Assembly (NCBI RefSeq): GCF_025642255.1
Contig: NZ_CP106759.1
Coordinates: 461,501 to 525,500 of the forward strand
Reading direction: 5' to 3'
From: Stenotrophomonas maltophilia
GTDB taxonomy: Bacteria > Pseudomonadota > Gammaproteobacteria > Xanthomonadales > Xanthomonadaceae
Length of the DNA: 64,000 nt
Of the stretch, positions 26,128 through 33,436 are shown in pieces (the stretch's first letter is position 1; each line of letters starts with the position of its first letter). Both the position numbers and the translations under genes were made by a program. The notes beneath the pieces were generated by a model. It was not told the DNA's origin. It saw only the letters and a list, made by a program, of their open reading frames with translations, and did not search any database.

Positions 26128-26702
26128 CGGGCTCCAGAAGCAGGGGACGATCCCACCGGCACGCGCCAGCCCGCATCGCTGTCATGCGCGGCAGGTCCGG
26201 GCTGGAAGGCCAGCGCCGCGCCGTTCATGCAGTAGCGCAGGCCGGTAGGGCGTGGGCCGTCGTTGAAGACATGGCCCAGATGGCCGCCGCAGCGGCGGCA
26301 ATGCACTTCCACCCGCAGCATGCCAAAGGTGACGTCGCGGTCCTCACCGATAGCGTTGTGCAACGGTGCCCAGAAGCTGGGCCAGCCAGTACCGCTCTCG
26401 AACTTGGTGGACGAAGAGAACAGCGGCAGCGCACAGCCGGCACAGGTGAACGTGCCTTGCCGGTGTTCCTTGTTGAGCGGGCTGCTCCAAGGGCGTTCGG
26501 TCGCCTGCTGGCGCAGCACTGCGTACTGGGCGGGGGTCAGCCGCTGGCGCCAGTCAGCATCACTGCGCATGATCTCGAACTGTCGCGCAGGGCGCGTTTC
26601 TGCTGCCGCTGGCGCGGCGCGGCTGCAGGCCCCGAGACCGAGCAGGCCGGCGGTGGTGGCGATACCGCCCAGACCCAGCAGATGGCGGCGGGTGAGGGGC
26701 AT
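26124..26702 (-). CDS. msrB: Tat-exported lipoprotein MsrB
   Basis: A 192-residue MsrB with a twin-arginine leader (MPLTRRHLLGLGGIATTAG) and a lipobox LGAC at residues 23-26 followed by serine, so it is probably a Tat-exported lipoprotein. The enzyme domain has zinc pairs C87/C90 and C135/C138, [13 protein letters not shown], and the catalytic C158 in RYCMNGAALAF. It is the first gene of the msrB-dipZ-msrA operon and overlaps dipZ by four bases. The start at 26702 puts the RR motif at the N-terminus. A Tat route suggests folding and zinc loading before export. Confidence 0.92.
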   Translation of the reverse strand: MPLTRRHLLGLGGIATTAGLLGLGACSRAAPAAAETRPARQFEIMRSDADWRQRLTPAQYAVLRQQATERPWSSPLNKEHRQGTFTCAGCALPLFSSSTKFESGTGWPSFWAPLHNAIGEDRDVTFGMLRVEVHCRRCGGHLGHVFNDGPRPTGLRYCMNGAALAFQPGPAAHDSDAGWRVPVGSSPASGAR

Positions 26703-26845
26703 GGCGGACTCCGGGAAGGGGCGACGGGGCCATGCTGCGCCTGCTCCGGTCAACGAATCCTCACGCAGGATTCAATTTTTCGTGAGGTATCGGCGGCGAT
26801 CCCGCGCCACAATGCGCTCAGCCTCCCCCCTGGCCCGAGCTGCCG

Positions 26846-27565
26846 ATGTCCCCGAAACGTGTCCTGATCGTTGAAGACGATGCCCACATCGCCGACCTGC
26901 TGCGCATGCACCTGGGCGATGAGGGGTATGAGGTCGCCCACGCCGACAGCGGTGATGGCGGGCTGCGCCTGCTCGAACAGGAAGGCCCGTGGGACGCGCT
27001 GGTGCTGGACGTGATGCTGCCCGGTGTCGATGGCCTGCAGGTCTGCCAGCGCGCACGGGCGATGGCGCGCTATGTCCCGATCATCATCATCAGTGCACGC
27101 GGCAGCGAAACCCAGCGCATCGTCGGCCTGGAACTCGGCGCCGACGATTATCTGGCCAAGCCATTCTCCATGCCGGAGCTGGTGGCGCGCGTGCGTGCCC
27201 TGCTGCGTCGCGCCGAGGCCATGGCGCAGAACGCGCGCATCGATGCCGGTGCCATCGAGCTGGGAGGACTGCAGCTGGATCCGGTCGCGCGTACTGCCGA
27301 CGTGGATGGCAAGCCGCTGGAACTCACGCCGCGCGAGTTCGACCTGCTGCTGTTCTTCGCACGCCATCCCGGCCAGGTGTTCGCGCGGATGGAACTGCTC
27401 AACCAGGTCTGGGGCTACCAGCACGATGGCTATGAGCACACGGTCAATACTCACATCAACCGCCTGCGCAGCAAGATCGAAACCGATCCGGCCAACCCGC
27501 GGCGGTTGCTGACGGTCTGGGGCCGGGGCTACAAGCTGGTGGACCCGGCCGGGGCGGCGGCATGA
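26846..27565 (+). CDS. OmpR/PhoB-family response regulator
   Basis: A 239-residue regulator. The receiver domain (1-120) has acidic pair D11-D12 (LIVEDDAHIADLL), phosphoacceptor D55 (LVLDVMLPGVDG) and conserved K105 (LAKPFSMPELV). The winged-helix DNA-binding domain (about 135-232) has LTPREFDLLLFFARHPGQ and HTVNTHINRLRSKIE. It overlaps the downstream kinase start by four bases, making a classic two-component operon. The regulon is unknown. The gene is divergent from the periplasmic Msr operon 143 bp away, so oxidative or envelope stress control of msr is a testable guess. Confidence 0.92.
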   Translation: MSPKRVLIVEDDAHIADLLRMHLGDEGYEVAHADSGDGGLRLLEQEGPWDALVLDVMLPGVDGLQVCQRARAMARYVPIIIISARGSETQRIVGLELGADDYLAKPFSMPELVARVRALLRRAEAMAQNARIDAGAIELGGLQLDPVARTADVDGKPLELTPREFDLLLFFARHPGQVFARMELLNQVWGYQHDGYEHTVNTHINRLRSKIETDPANPRRLLTVWGRGYKLVDPAGAAA

Positions 27566-29037
27566 TCCGGCCGAACCTGTGGCAGAAGCTGGCGGCGGTG
27601 ATCGCGGCGCTGATGCTGATGTGCTGCATGGCGCTGCTGGCGTTGCAGATGCGCTCGAACACACGGCACGAGCAGGAAGTCGTGCAGCGGCTGTCGCTGG
27701 GGCTGGCCGAGCACATCGCGCAGCGCAGTGAGCTGATGGATACCAGCGGCATGCGCGATGCGGCGGTGCGTGCGCTGTTCGGGCAACTGATGGCGGTCAA
27801 CCCCAGCGTCGAGGTGTACCTGCTGGACGACCAGGGCCGCATTCTCGGCCACGACGCACCCAGCGGGCACCTGATGCGCAACCGCGTGGACGTGGCACCG
27901 CTGCGCCGGCTGCTGGCGGGCGCGCCGCTGCCCATCCTGGGCGACGATCCGCGCAGTAGCGAGGGTCGCAAGGTGTTCAGCGTGGCGCCGCTGGTGGTGC
28001 AGGGGCGGCAGGCCGGCTACGTCTACGTGGTGCTGGTGGGCGAGCACCGGCAGATGCTCGCCGACGACCTCGCCGCCAGCAACCAGTGGAACACCACTTT
28101 GTGGTCGGTGATGCTGGTGGGCAGCCTGGGCCTGCTGGCCGGCCTGGTGGCGTTCTACTGGGTGACCCGGCCGCTGCGCCGCCTGACACGTCGCATCCAG
28201 GCATTCGACATCGATGCGCCGACGCCGCTGCCGCCGCCCGGCCCGCTGCGGCCGGGTGAGCGCGATGAACTGGTCATCCTCGAACATGCACATGCGCAGA
28301 TGGCGCAGCGGTTGGGTGAGCAGTGGCAGCAGCTGCGCCAGCAGGACCTGCAGCGGCGCGAGCTGGTGGCCAACATTTCGCATGATCTGCGCACGCCGTT
28401 GTCTTCACTGCATGGCTACCTTGAGACGATGGCGTTGAAGGACGCGACGCTGTCGCCGGAGGAGCGCCGGCGCTATCTGGGTATTGCCCTGGCGCAGAGT
28501 GCGAAGGTCGGGCGATTGGCGCGCGCGCTGTTCGAGCTGGCACGCCTGGAACACGGCGAGGTGCGGCTGGAGTGGGAGGTGTTCGCGCTGCCCGAGCTGC
28601 TGCAGGACGTGCTGCAGAAGTTCGAGCTGGCGGCGCAGGCGCGCGGCCAGCAGTTGCACGCGGATTTCCCGCAGGGGTTGCCGCTGGTACGTGCGGACCT
28701 GGGTCTGGTGGAGCGGGTGCTGACCAACCTGCTCGACAACGCCCTGCGCCATGCGCCGGAGGGAGGGCGGATCGAGGTGCGGCTGCGCGCGGTGGCTGAC
28801 AGCGTGGAGGTGATCGTCTCTGATGACGGTCCCGGCGTTGCTGCTGCGGTGCGTGCGCAGTTGTTCCAGGCGCCTGCTGCGTTGGGGGCGCGACGGGGCG
28901 AGAACGGTGGCCTGGGGCTGCTGATCGTGCAGCGTATCGTGCAGCTGCATGGCCGCAGCATCGCGCTGCGCGACAGTGAGGCAGGGGCGACGTTCGTGTT
29001 CGAGCTGCCGCGGGCGGAGTCGGCGGCGGTGGCCTAG
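27562..29037 (+). CDS. Sensor histidine kinase (membrane, HAMP)
   Basis: A 491-residue kinase. A first membrane helix (LAAVIAALMLMCCMALLALQ, about 9-28), a periplasmic sensor region (29-175), a second helix (LWSVMLVGSLGLLAGLVAFYW), a HAMP linker and then H274 in NISHDLRTPLSSLHGYLE. The ATPase domain has NLLDNALRHAPEGG, SDDGPGVAAAV and GGLGLLIVQRIVQLHG. It is paired with the upstream regulator (4-bp overlap). Two cysteines in the first helix are unusual but have no clear meaning. The ligand cannot be inferred. Confidence 0.92.
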   Translation: MIRPNLWQKLAAVIAALMLMCCMALLALQMRSNTRHEQEVVQRLSLGLAEHIAQRSELMDTSGMRDAAVRALFGQLMAVNPSVEVYLLDDQGRILGHDAPSGHLMRNRVDVAPLRRLLAGAPLPILGDDPRSSEGRKVFSVAPLVVQGRQAGYVYVVLVGEHRQMLADDLAASNQWNTTLWSVMLVGSLGLLAGLVAFYWVTRPLRRLTRRIQAFDIDAPTPLPPPGPLRPGERDELVILEHAHAQMAQRLGEQWQQLRQQDLQRRELVANISHDLRTPLSSLHGYLETMALKDATLSPEERRRYLGIALAQSAKVGRLARALFELARLEHGEVRLEWEVFALPELLQDVLQKFELAAQARGQQLHADFPQGLPLVRADLGLVERVLTNLLDNALRHAPEGGRIEVRLRAVADSVEVIVSDDGPGVAAAVRAQLFQAPAALGARRGENGGLGLLIVQRIVQLHGRSIALRDSEAGATFVFELPRAESAAVA

Positions 29038-29074
29038 GCGCAGCTGGTTTCCGGGTGGCGGTGTTTGCCCCTTC

Positions 29075-29220
29075 GCGCAGGTATGTGCGTTTTTCCGTGT
29101 GGCGCCGGGTGGATGCCCTTGCGTGCGAATGTCCCCCGGCGCCGGCCGGTGGCCGTCACCTCCTCCTTTACTTCGCACGCAAGGGCATCCGCCCGGCGTT
29201 GAGGGGTTATCGGCACGCAG
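29075..29220. repeat. Hairpin repeat, family 1, copy A
   Basis: A 146-bp unit directly repeated at 29273-29417. Its core is a perfect 19-bp inverted repeat, GGATGCCCTTGCGTGCGAA (29111-29129) and TTCGCACGCAAGGGCATCC (29172-29190), enclosing a 42-base loop (29130-29171) that begins TGTCCCCCGGCGCC and ends CCTCCTCCTTTAC. No gene lies here; small frames crossing it are rich in Arg/Gly and appear non-coding. It fills part of the 660-bp gap between the histidine kinase gene and the phasin gene. Confidence 0.85.
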
Positions 29221-29272
29221 CGGTGTGCGGACTCCGCACTGGGATGGGACGGCTCGGGCTGAGGCTGCCTGT

Positions 29273-29417
29273 GCGCAGGTGTATGCGTTTTTCCGTGTGG
29301 CGCCGGGCGGATGCCCTTGCGTGCGAATGTCCCCCGGTGCCGGCCGGTGGCCGTCACCTCCTCCTTTACTTCGCACACAAGGGCATCCGCCCGGCGTGCA
29401 GGGTTATCGGTGCGCAG
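29273..29417. repeat. Hairpin repeat, family 1, copy B
   Basis: The second direct copy, 198 bp after copy A. The stems are GGATGCCCTTGCGTGCGAA (29309-29327) and TTCGCACACAAGGGCATCC (29370-29388), with one change that would be a G-U pair in minus-strand RNA. The 42-base loop (29328-29369) differs from copy A at one position. Flanks on both sides (GCGCAGGT... and GGGTTATCGG) are also shared. Confidence 0.85.
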
Positions 29418-29473
29418 AGGTGCGGAAGCGACGGCACTACGCGCCGCAAGCCGAGCATCGTGGTGGTCGGCAG

Positions 29474-29539
29474 CGTGTGGGCAAAGTAAAGGAGGAGGCG
29501 ATGGCCACAGGCCGGCGCCGGGGGACATTTGCCCACACG
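29474..29539. repeat. Hairpin repeat, family 1, copy C (inverted)
   Basis: The same 42-base loop sequence appears inverted at 29486-29527 (39 of 42 positions identical to copy A), but inside a different perfect 12-bp stem: CGTGTGGGCAAA (29474-29485) and TTTGCCCACACG (29528-29539). The stem has no sequence relation to that of copies A and B. Confidence 0.82.
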
Positions 29540-29612
29540 TTGCCGGCCGGCGCGAGGCCTTTGCGCTCGCGATCCGCTCGGGCGAAGACGCGCATCTGCA
29601 CGCAGGCGAGGA

Positions 29613-29651
29613 ATAAAAAAAGACCCGGCAGAGGGAGGGATCTGCCGGGTC
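29613..29651 (-). terminator. Intrinsic terminator downstream of the phasin gene
   Basis: On the minus strand GACCCGGCAGA (29651-29641) and TCTGCCGGGTC (29632-29622) form an 11-bp stem with an 8-base loop, followed by TTTTTTTATTCC. It is 48 bp after the phasin gene stop and is a convincing Rho-independent terminator for that gene. Confidence 0.88.
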
Positions 29652-29698
29652 CGGATTGCATGGGGGGAGGGACCCATGCAATGAGCGAAAGCGTCGCG

Positions 29699-30052
29699 TC
29701 AGGGCGTGTGGCCGGTCGCGTCCGCTGTTGATTCGTTGTAGCCCTGCACCAGCTCGGACCAGGAGCGTCCAGCCAGCAGGCCAAGACCGACCACGTCCTG
29801 CTGGGCCTGCCCAAACCGCTGCAGGTTGTCCTGCCACAGCTGAGCGCCCTGCGACAGCAATCCGGCCGGATCTTCGCTTCGTGCCAGCTCGCCGAGCCAG
29901 CCGCCGGTCGCGGTCAGGTTGCGTTCCAGTGCCTTCAGCTGCACGCCGAACATGCTTTCAGCGTTCTCCAGCGCCAACCGGTTCGCGCGCGTTGCGGCGG
30001 CGGCCAGCTGGCGGGTGGCATCACTGAAGCGATCGCTGAAGGCGGCGGTCAT
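29699..30052 (-). CDS. Phasin-family protein
   Basis: A 117-residue, all-helical amphipathic protein (FSDRFSDATRQLAAAATRAN, SMFGVQLKALERNLTATGGW, GAQLWQDNLQRFGQAQQDVV). This matches the phasin family of granule-surface proteins that coat polyhydroxyalkanoate or related inclusions. The start at 30052 (MTAAFSDRF) is chosen because the upstream in-frame extension is Cys-rich and unlike phasins. There is no PHA synthase nearby, so a broader stress- or granule-associated role is possible. It ends at a strong terminator. Confidence 0.78.
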   Translation of the reverse strand: MTAAFSDRFSDATRQLAAAATRANRLALENAESMFGVQLKALERNLTATGGWLGELARSEDPAGLLSQGAQLWQDNLQRFGQAQQDVVGLGLLAGRSWSELVQGYNESTADATGHTP

Positions 30053-30116
30053 GGGCGTCAGGAAAGGACTTGATGCGTTGCAGCATACGCCGATGATGCC
30101 GCATTGCAACAAAAAT

Positions 30117-30140
30117 CATGAAGGCGCCCAAGGCGCCTTT
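30117..30140 (-). terminator. Possible terminator after queD
   Basis: The minus strand reads AAGGCGCCTTGGGCGCCTTC then ATGATTTTTG, a 7-8 bp stem (AAGGCGC/GCGCCTT) followed by a short T-run, 28 bp after the queD stop. It also lies in the phasin promoter region. Confidence 0.5.
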
Positions 30141-30167
30141 AGAAACCTTTAGATATCAATGAGTTGT

Positions 30168-30530
30168 TCAGGTGCCGGGGCCCCGGTACCGGCAGCCGGA
30201 GGTGCAGGTCTCGTGGACCGTGATCTCGCTCAGCGCCGGCAGCGCGGGCTTGAGTTCGTTCCAGATCCACACCGCCAGGTTCTCGCTGGTCGGGTTTTCC
30301 AGGCCGGGGATGTCATTGAGGTAGTGATGGTCCAGGCGTTCGTAGATCGGCTGGAAGGCCGCCTTCACGTCCCCGAAATCCATGATCCAGCCGGTCTGCG
30401 CGCCGGGTTCGCCCTCGACCTTCAGTTCCACCCGGAAGGAGTGGCCATGCAGGCGCGCGCACTTGTGCCCCGGCGGTACGTTCGGGAGGCGGTGGGCCGC
30501 CTCAAGCATGAAGACTTTGAAGATTTCCAT
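30168..30530 (-). CDS. queD: 6-carboxy-5,6,7,8-tetrahydropterin synthase QueD
   Basis: A 120-residue protein of the PTPS family, the second step of queuosine/7-deazaguanine synthesis. Zinc ligands are H13 (LEAAHRLPN), H28 and H30 ([10 protein letters not shown]), with catalytic C24 in [21 protein letters not shown] and [20 protein letters not shown] are standard QueD signatures. It is a single gene. The length is normal and no key residue is missing. Confidence 0.94.
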   Translation of the reverse strand: MEIFKVFMLEAAHRLPNVPPGHKCARLHGHSFRVELKVEGEPGAQTGWIMDFGDVKAAFQPIYERLDHHYLNDIPGLENPTSENLAVWIWNELKPALPALSEITVHETCTSGCRYRGPGT

Positions 30531-30602
30531 GAGCGGATTGTACGCCGCTGCTGTCGCATCCGACCGGGATCGCGCCGGCCCCGAAGCGGAGTGACTATTT
30601 CC

Positions 30603-30653
30603 ATCCGGATGAAGAGATGTTAGCTTCTCTTATATCCGTATGAAGAGATGTTA
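30603..30653 (+). promoter_or_regulatory. Pair of 20-bp direct repeats upstream of the TonB-dependent receptor
   Basis: ATCCGGATGAAGAGATGTTA (30603-30622) and ATCCGTATGAAGAGATGTTA (30634-30653) are identical at 19 of 20 positions and are 31 bp apart, about three helical turns. They are AT-rich in a GC-rich context and end 70 bp before the receptor start codon. The arrangement suggests a pair of binding sites for one regulator on the same DNA face. The regulator is not known. Confidence 0.6.
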
Positions 30654-30723
30654 TTGGTCGGACCCCGGCCAGTCATGGATTACTGCGGAACTTCGTCGCC
30701 CTACCACCACCCCACACATCGTC

Positions 30724-33363
30724 ATGCCCCAGCACACCCTGCTCGTGGCGGCCCTGGCCGCCGCTCTGGCCGCGCCATTGTCCGCCGCCGCCGAAACCAC
30801 CGCTGCCGCCAGTGGCGAAGCCAGTACCCTGGCCGCCGTCCGCGTCACCGGCTCCAACATCAAGCGCGCCGATACCGAGGCGTCCAATCCGGTGCAGGTA
30901 ATCGGCCGCCAGCAGCTGGAACAGACCGGCAAGGCCACCGTCGCCGATGTGCTGCGCTCGATCTCCGCCAACACCGGCAATGCCAACAACGAGACCACCA
31001 ACAACGGCTGGGCCTCCGGCTCGGCCAGCATCGGCCTGCGCGGCCTGTCACCGAAGAACACGCTGGTGCTGCTCAACGGCCGTCGCGTGGCGAACTACGG
31101 CTTCCCGGCCGGTGGCCTGTCCGATACCTTCGTCGACCTCAATGCCCTGCCGCTGGTTGCGGTCGAGCGCATCGAAGTGCTCAAGGATGGTGCTTCGGCC
31201 GTGTATGGCTCCGATGCCGTGGCCGGCGTGGTCAACATCATCACCCGCCAGAACTTCGAAGGTGCCGAGATCGGTGGCAGCTTCGGAGGCGCCGACCAAG
31301 GGGGCCTGCGCGAGCAGAACCTGAAGTTCGTGGGTGGCCTCGGTGATCTGGACAGCGACGGCTACAACATCCTGTTCAGTCTGCAGGGCTACAACCGCGA
31401 CCGCCTGGACCAGGACGAGCGCGATCTGACCAAGAGCGGCATCTACACCGACCTGCCGGGCGGGCGCTGGAACGGCTGGTCAGCCAAGGGTGCGCGCTAT
31501 CTGATCAATGGCGTGTCGGTGCCGATGCTCGACGCCAACGGCAACTGCCCCACCGGGACCACGCGCGTTGCGAGCGCTCCGATCGACGGCCTGGCTGGCG
31601 ACACCTGCGGCTTCAACCAAGCGCCGTACACCACGCTGATTCCATCCACGAAGCGCTACCAGGCCTATGCCAACGGCACCTTCCGCCTGGGCGACAACGT
31701 CGAAGCGTTCGGTGAAGTGCTGTACAGCCAGATCAAGAGCGCGGCCTGGTTCGGCAGCAGCCCGTTCTTCACCCTGGAAAGCGGCCGCTTCGCCCTGAAT
31801 GCCGAGACCGGCCTGGCCGAGCCGGTGTCGTCGCAGCTGCCGGCGGGCAATCCGTACAATCCCTACGGGCGTGCCGTGCCGATCGAGTACACGTTCTTCG
31901 ATCTCGGCGGCACCATCAAGACCAACCGCTCCACCGCCTATCGCGGCGTGTTCGGCCTGCGCGGCACCACCGCCAACTGGGACTGGGAAGTGGCGGCGTT
32001 CGGCGCGCGCAGCAGCGAGCGTGAGACCGTCTCGGGCGGCTTCGCCAACCGCTGGGCGCTGGCCGATGCGCTGGCCAGCGGCAGCTACAATCTGCTCGAC
32101 CCGGCGGCCACCCCGCAGTCGGTGCGTGATGCGATCAACATCGCCACGCTGCGTCCGGCCGAATCGAAGCTGCAGGGTGTCGATGCGAAGATCTCGGGCA
32201 GCCTGGGCCGCACCTGGGCCGGTGACATCGGCTTTGCCGCTGGCGCCGAGTGGCGCCGCGAGAAGCTCGATTCGAACAACCCCTGGCAGATCGATGCTGG
32301 CCTGCAGGTGCGTCCGGCCATCGCCGAGGTGCACGGCGAGCGCCAGGTCAGTGCCGCGTACGCGGAAGTGAACGTGCCGCTGGCCTCGACCCTGGAACTG
32401 TCCGCCGCTGCGCGTGCCGATCACTACGATGACTTCGGCGATGCGTTCTCGCCGAAGCTCGGACTGCGCTGGCAACCGCTGGACTTCCTGCTGGTGCGCG
32501 CGTCGGCCTCGAAGGGCTTCCGTGCGCCCTCGCTGTCGGAGAACTCCAACAGCACCAGCATCTCCTACGGCAGCGTGGTCGATCCGCGCGACCCGGATGT
32601 GCCGGGCTCGCGGCAGAGCCCGACGTTCTTCACCGTGGGCAACAGTGACCTGAAGCCGGAGCGCACCAGGAGCGTGAACTTCGGCGTGGTGCTGTCACCG
32701 TGGGCGAACACCAATCTGAGTGTCGACTACTACCGTATCCAGCTCGACAACCTGGTCGGCACCAACAACACGCAGACGCTGATCAACGACAACGTCGCCG
32801 GTGCCGTGCAGCGCGATGAGCGCGGCAAGCTGCAGGCCGTCTACAACCGCTACCAGAACCTGAGCGAGCTGAAGACATCGGGCATCGACGTGGAACTGCG
32901 CCAGCGCATTCCGACGGCGCGCCTGGGAGATTTCACCCTGTCTTCGGCCTACACCCACGTCCGTGACTACCGCCGTCCGACCGTGGTCGGTGGGCCCCTG
33001 GTCGACTACGCCGGCAGCAACCTCGGCGCCACCCTGCCCAAGGACAAGGCCACCACCACGCTGGACTGGAAGTACGGCGACTTCAACGCGGCGGTGACCT
33101 GGTACTACACCAGCAGCTATCGGCAGGAAGCCAGTACCGCCGCCAAGGCCGTGCAGCAGCGTGTCGGCAGCTACAGCCAGTACGACCTGTACCTGGGGTA
33201 CACCGGCATCGACAGCCTGACCCTGTACGCCAAGGTGCAGAACCTGGGTGACAAGACGCCGCCCTACGATGCGTCGTTCCCGGGCATCCGTGCGCCGTAT
33301 GACTTCACCCAGTACGACCTGCGGGGTCGCTACTTCACGCTGGGCTTCGACTACCGCTTCTGA
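30724..33363 (+). CDS. TonB-dependent outer-membrane receptor
   Basis: An 879-residue receptor. A signal peptide (HTLLVAALAAALAAPLSAAA) is followed by VRVTGSNIKRADTEASNPVQ, a TonB-box and plug start, then LVLLNGRRVANYGFP and RIEVLKDGASAVYGSDAVAG, and a long barrel ending TLGFDYRF with the terminal phenylalanine of outer-membrane proteins. The GSNIKR form is typical of Xanthomonad receptors for oligosaccharides or peptides. The start at 30724 is chosen for the signal peptide; a longer frame from 30640 is unlikely. It is followed 73 bp later by an M14 carboxypeptidase, so peptide uptake is a reasonable guess. Confidence 0.9.
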   Translation: MPQHTLLVAALAAALAAPLSAAAETTAAASGEASTLAAVRVTGSNIKRADTEASNPVQVIGRQQLEQTGKATVADVLRSISANTGNANNETTNNGWASGSASIGLRGLSPKNTLVLLNGRRVANYGFPAGGLSDTFVDLNALPLVAVERIEVLKDGASAVYGSDAVAGVVNIITRQNFEGAEIGGSFGGADQGGLREQNLKFVGGLGDLDSDGYNILFSLQGYNRDRLDQDERDLTKSGIYTDLPGGRWNGWSAKGARYLINGVSVPMLDANGNCPTGTTRVASAPIDGLAGDTCGFNQAPYTTLIPSTKRYQAYANGTFRLGDNVEAFGEVLYSQIKSAAWFGSSPFFTLESGRFALNAETGLAEPVSSQLPAGNPYNPYGRAVPIEYTFFDLGGTIKTNRSTAYRGVFGLRGTTANWDWEVAAFGARSSERETVSGGFANRWALADALASGSYNLLDPAATPQSVRDAINIATLRPAESKLQGVDAKISGSLGRTWAGDIGFAAGAEWRREKLDSNNPWQIDAGLQVRPAIAEVHGERQVSAAYAEVNVPLASTLELSAAARADHYDDFGDAFSPKLGLRWQPLDFLLVRASASKGFRAPSLSENSNSTSISYGSVVDPRDPDVPGSRQSPTFFTVGNSDLKPERTRSVNFGVVLSPWANTNLSVDYYRIQLDNLVGTNNTQTLINDNVAGAVQRDERGKLQAVYNRYQNLSELKTSGIDVELRQRIPTARLGDFTLSSAYTHVRDYRRPTVVGGPLVDYAGSNLGATLPKDKATTTLDWKYGDFNAAVTWYYTSSYRQEASTAAKAVQQRVGSYSQYDLYLGYTGIDSLTLYAKVQNLGDKTPPYDASFPGIRAPYDFTQYDLRGRYFTLGFDYRF

Positions 33364-33436
33364 TCCACCGCCGTGGCCGGTCACCTGCCGTGACCGGCCA
33401 CGTTGCCCTCTGCCGTCCTGTTTCCGGGGAGTCACC

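Noticed and set aside
29075..29417. Tandem repeat considered as a CRISPR array
   Set aside because: Only two direct units with 52 bp between them, units of 145 bp with internal hairpins, and no cas genes.
29038..29698. Small Arg/Gly/Pro-rich reading frames in the repeat-filled gap
   Set aside because: They follow the repeats in several frames, lack start-site signals and show no protein-like conservation between copies.
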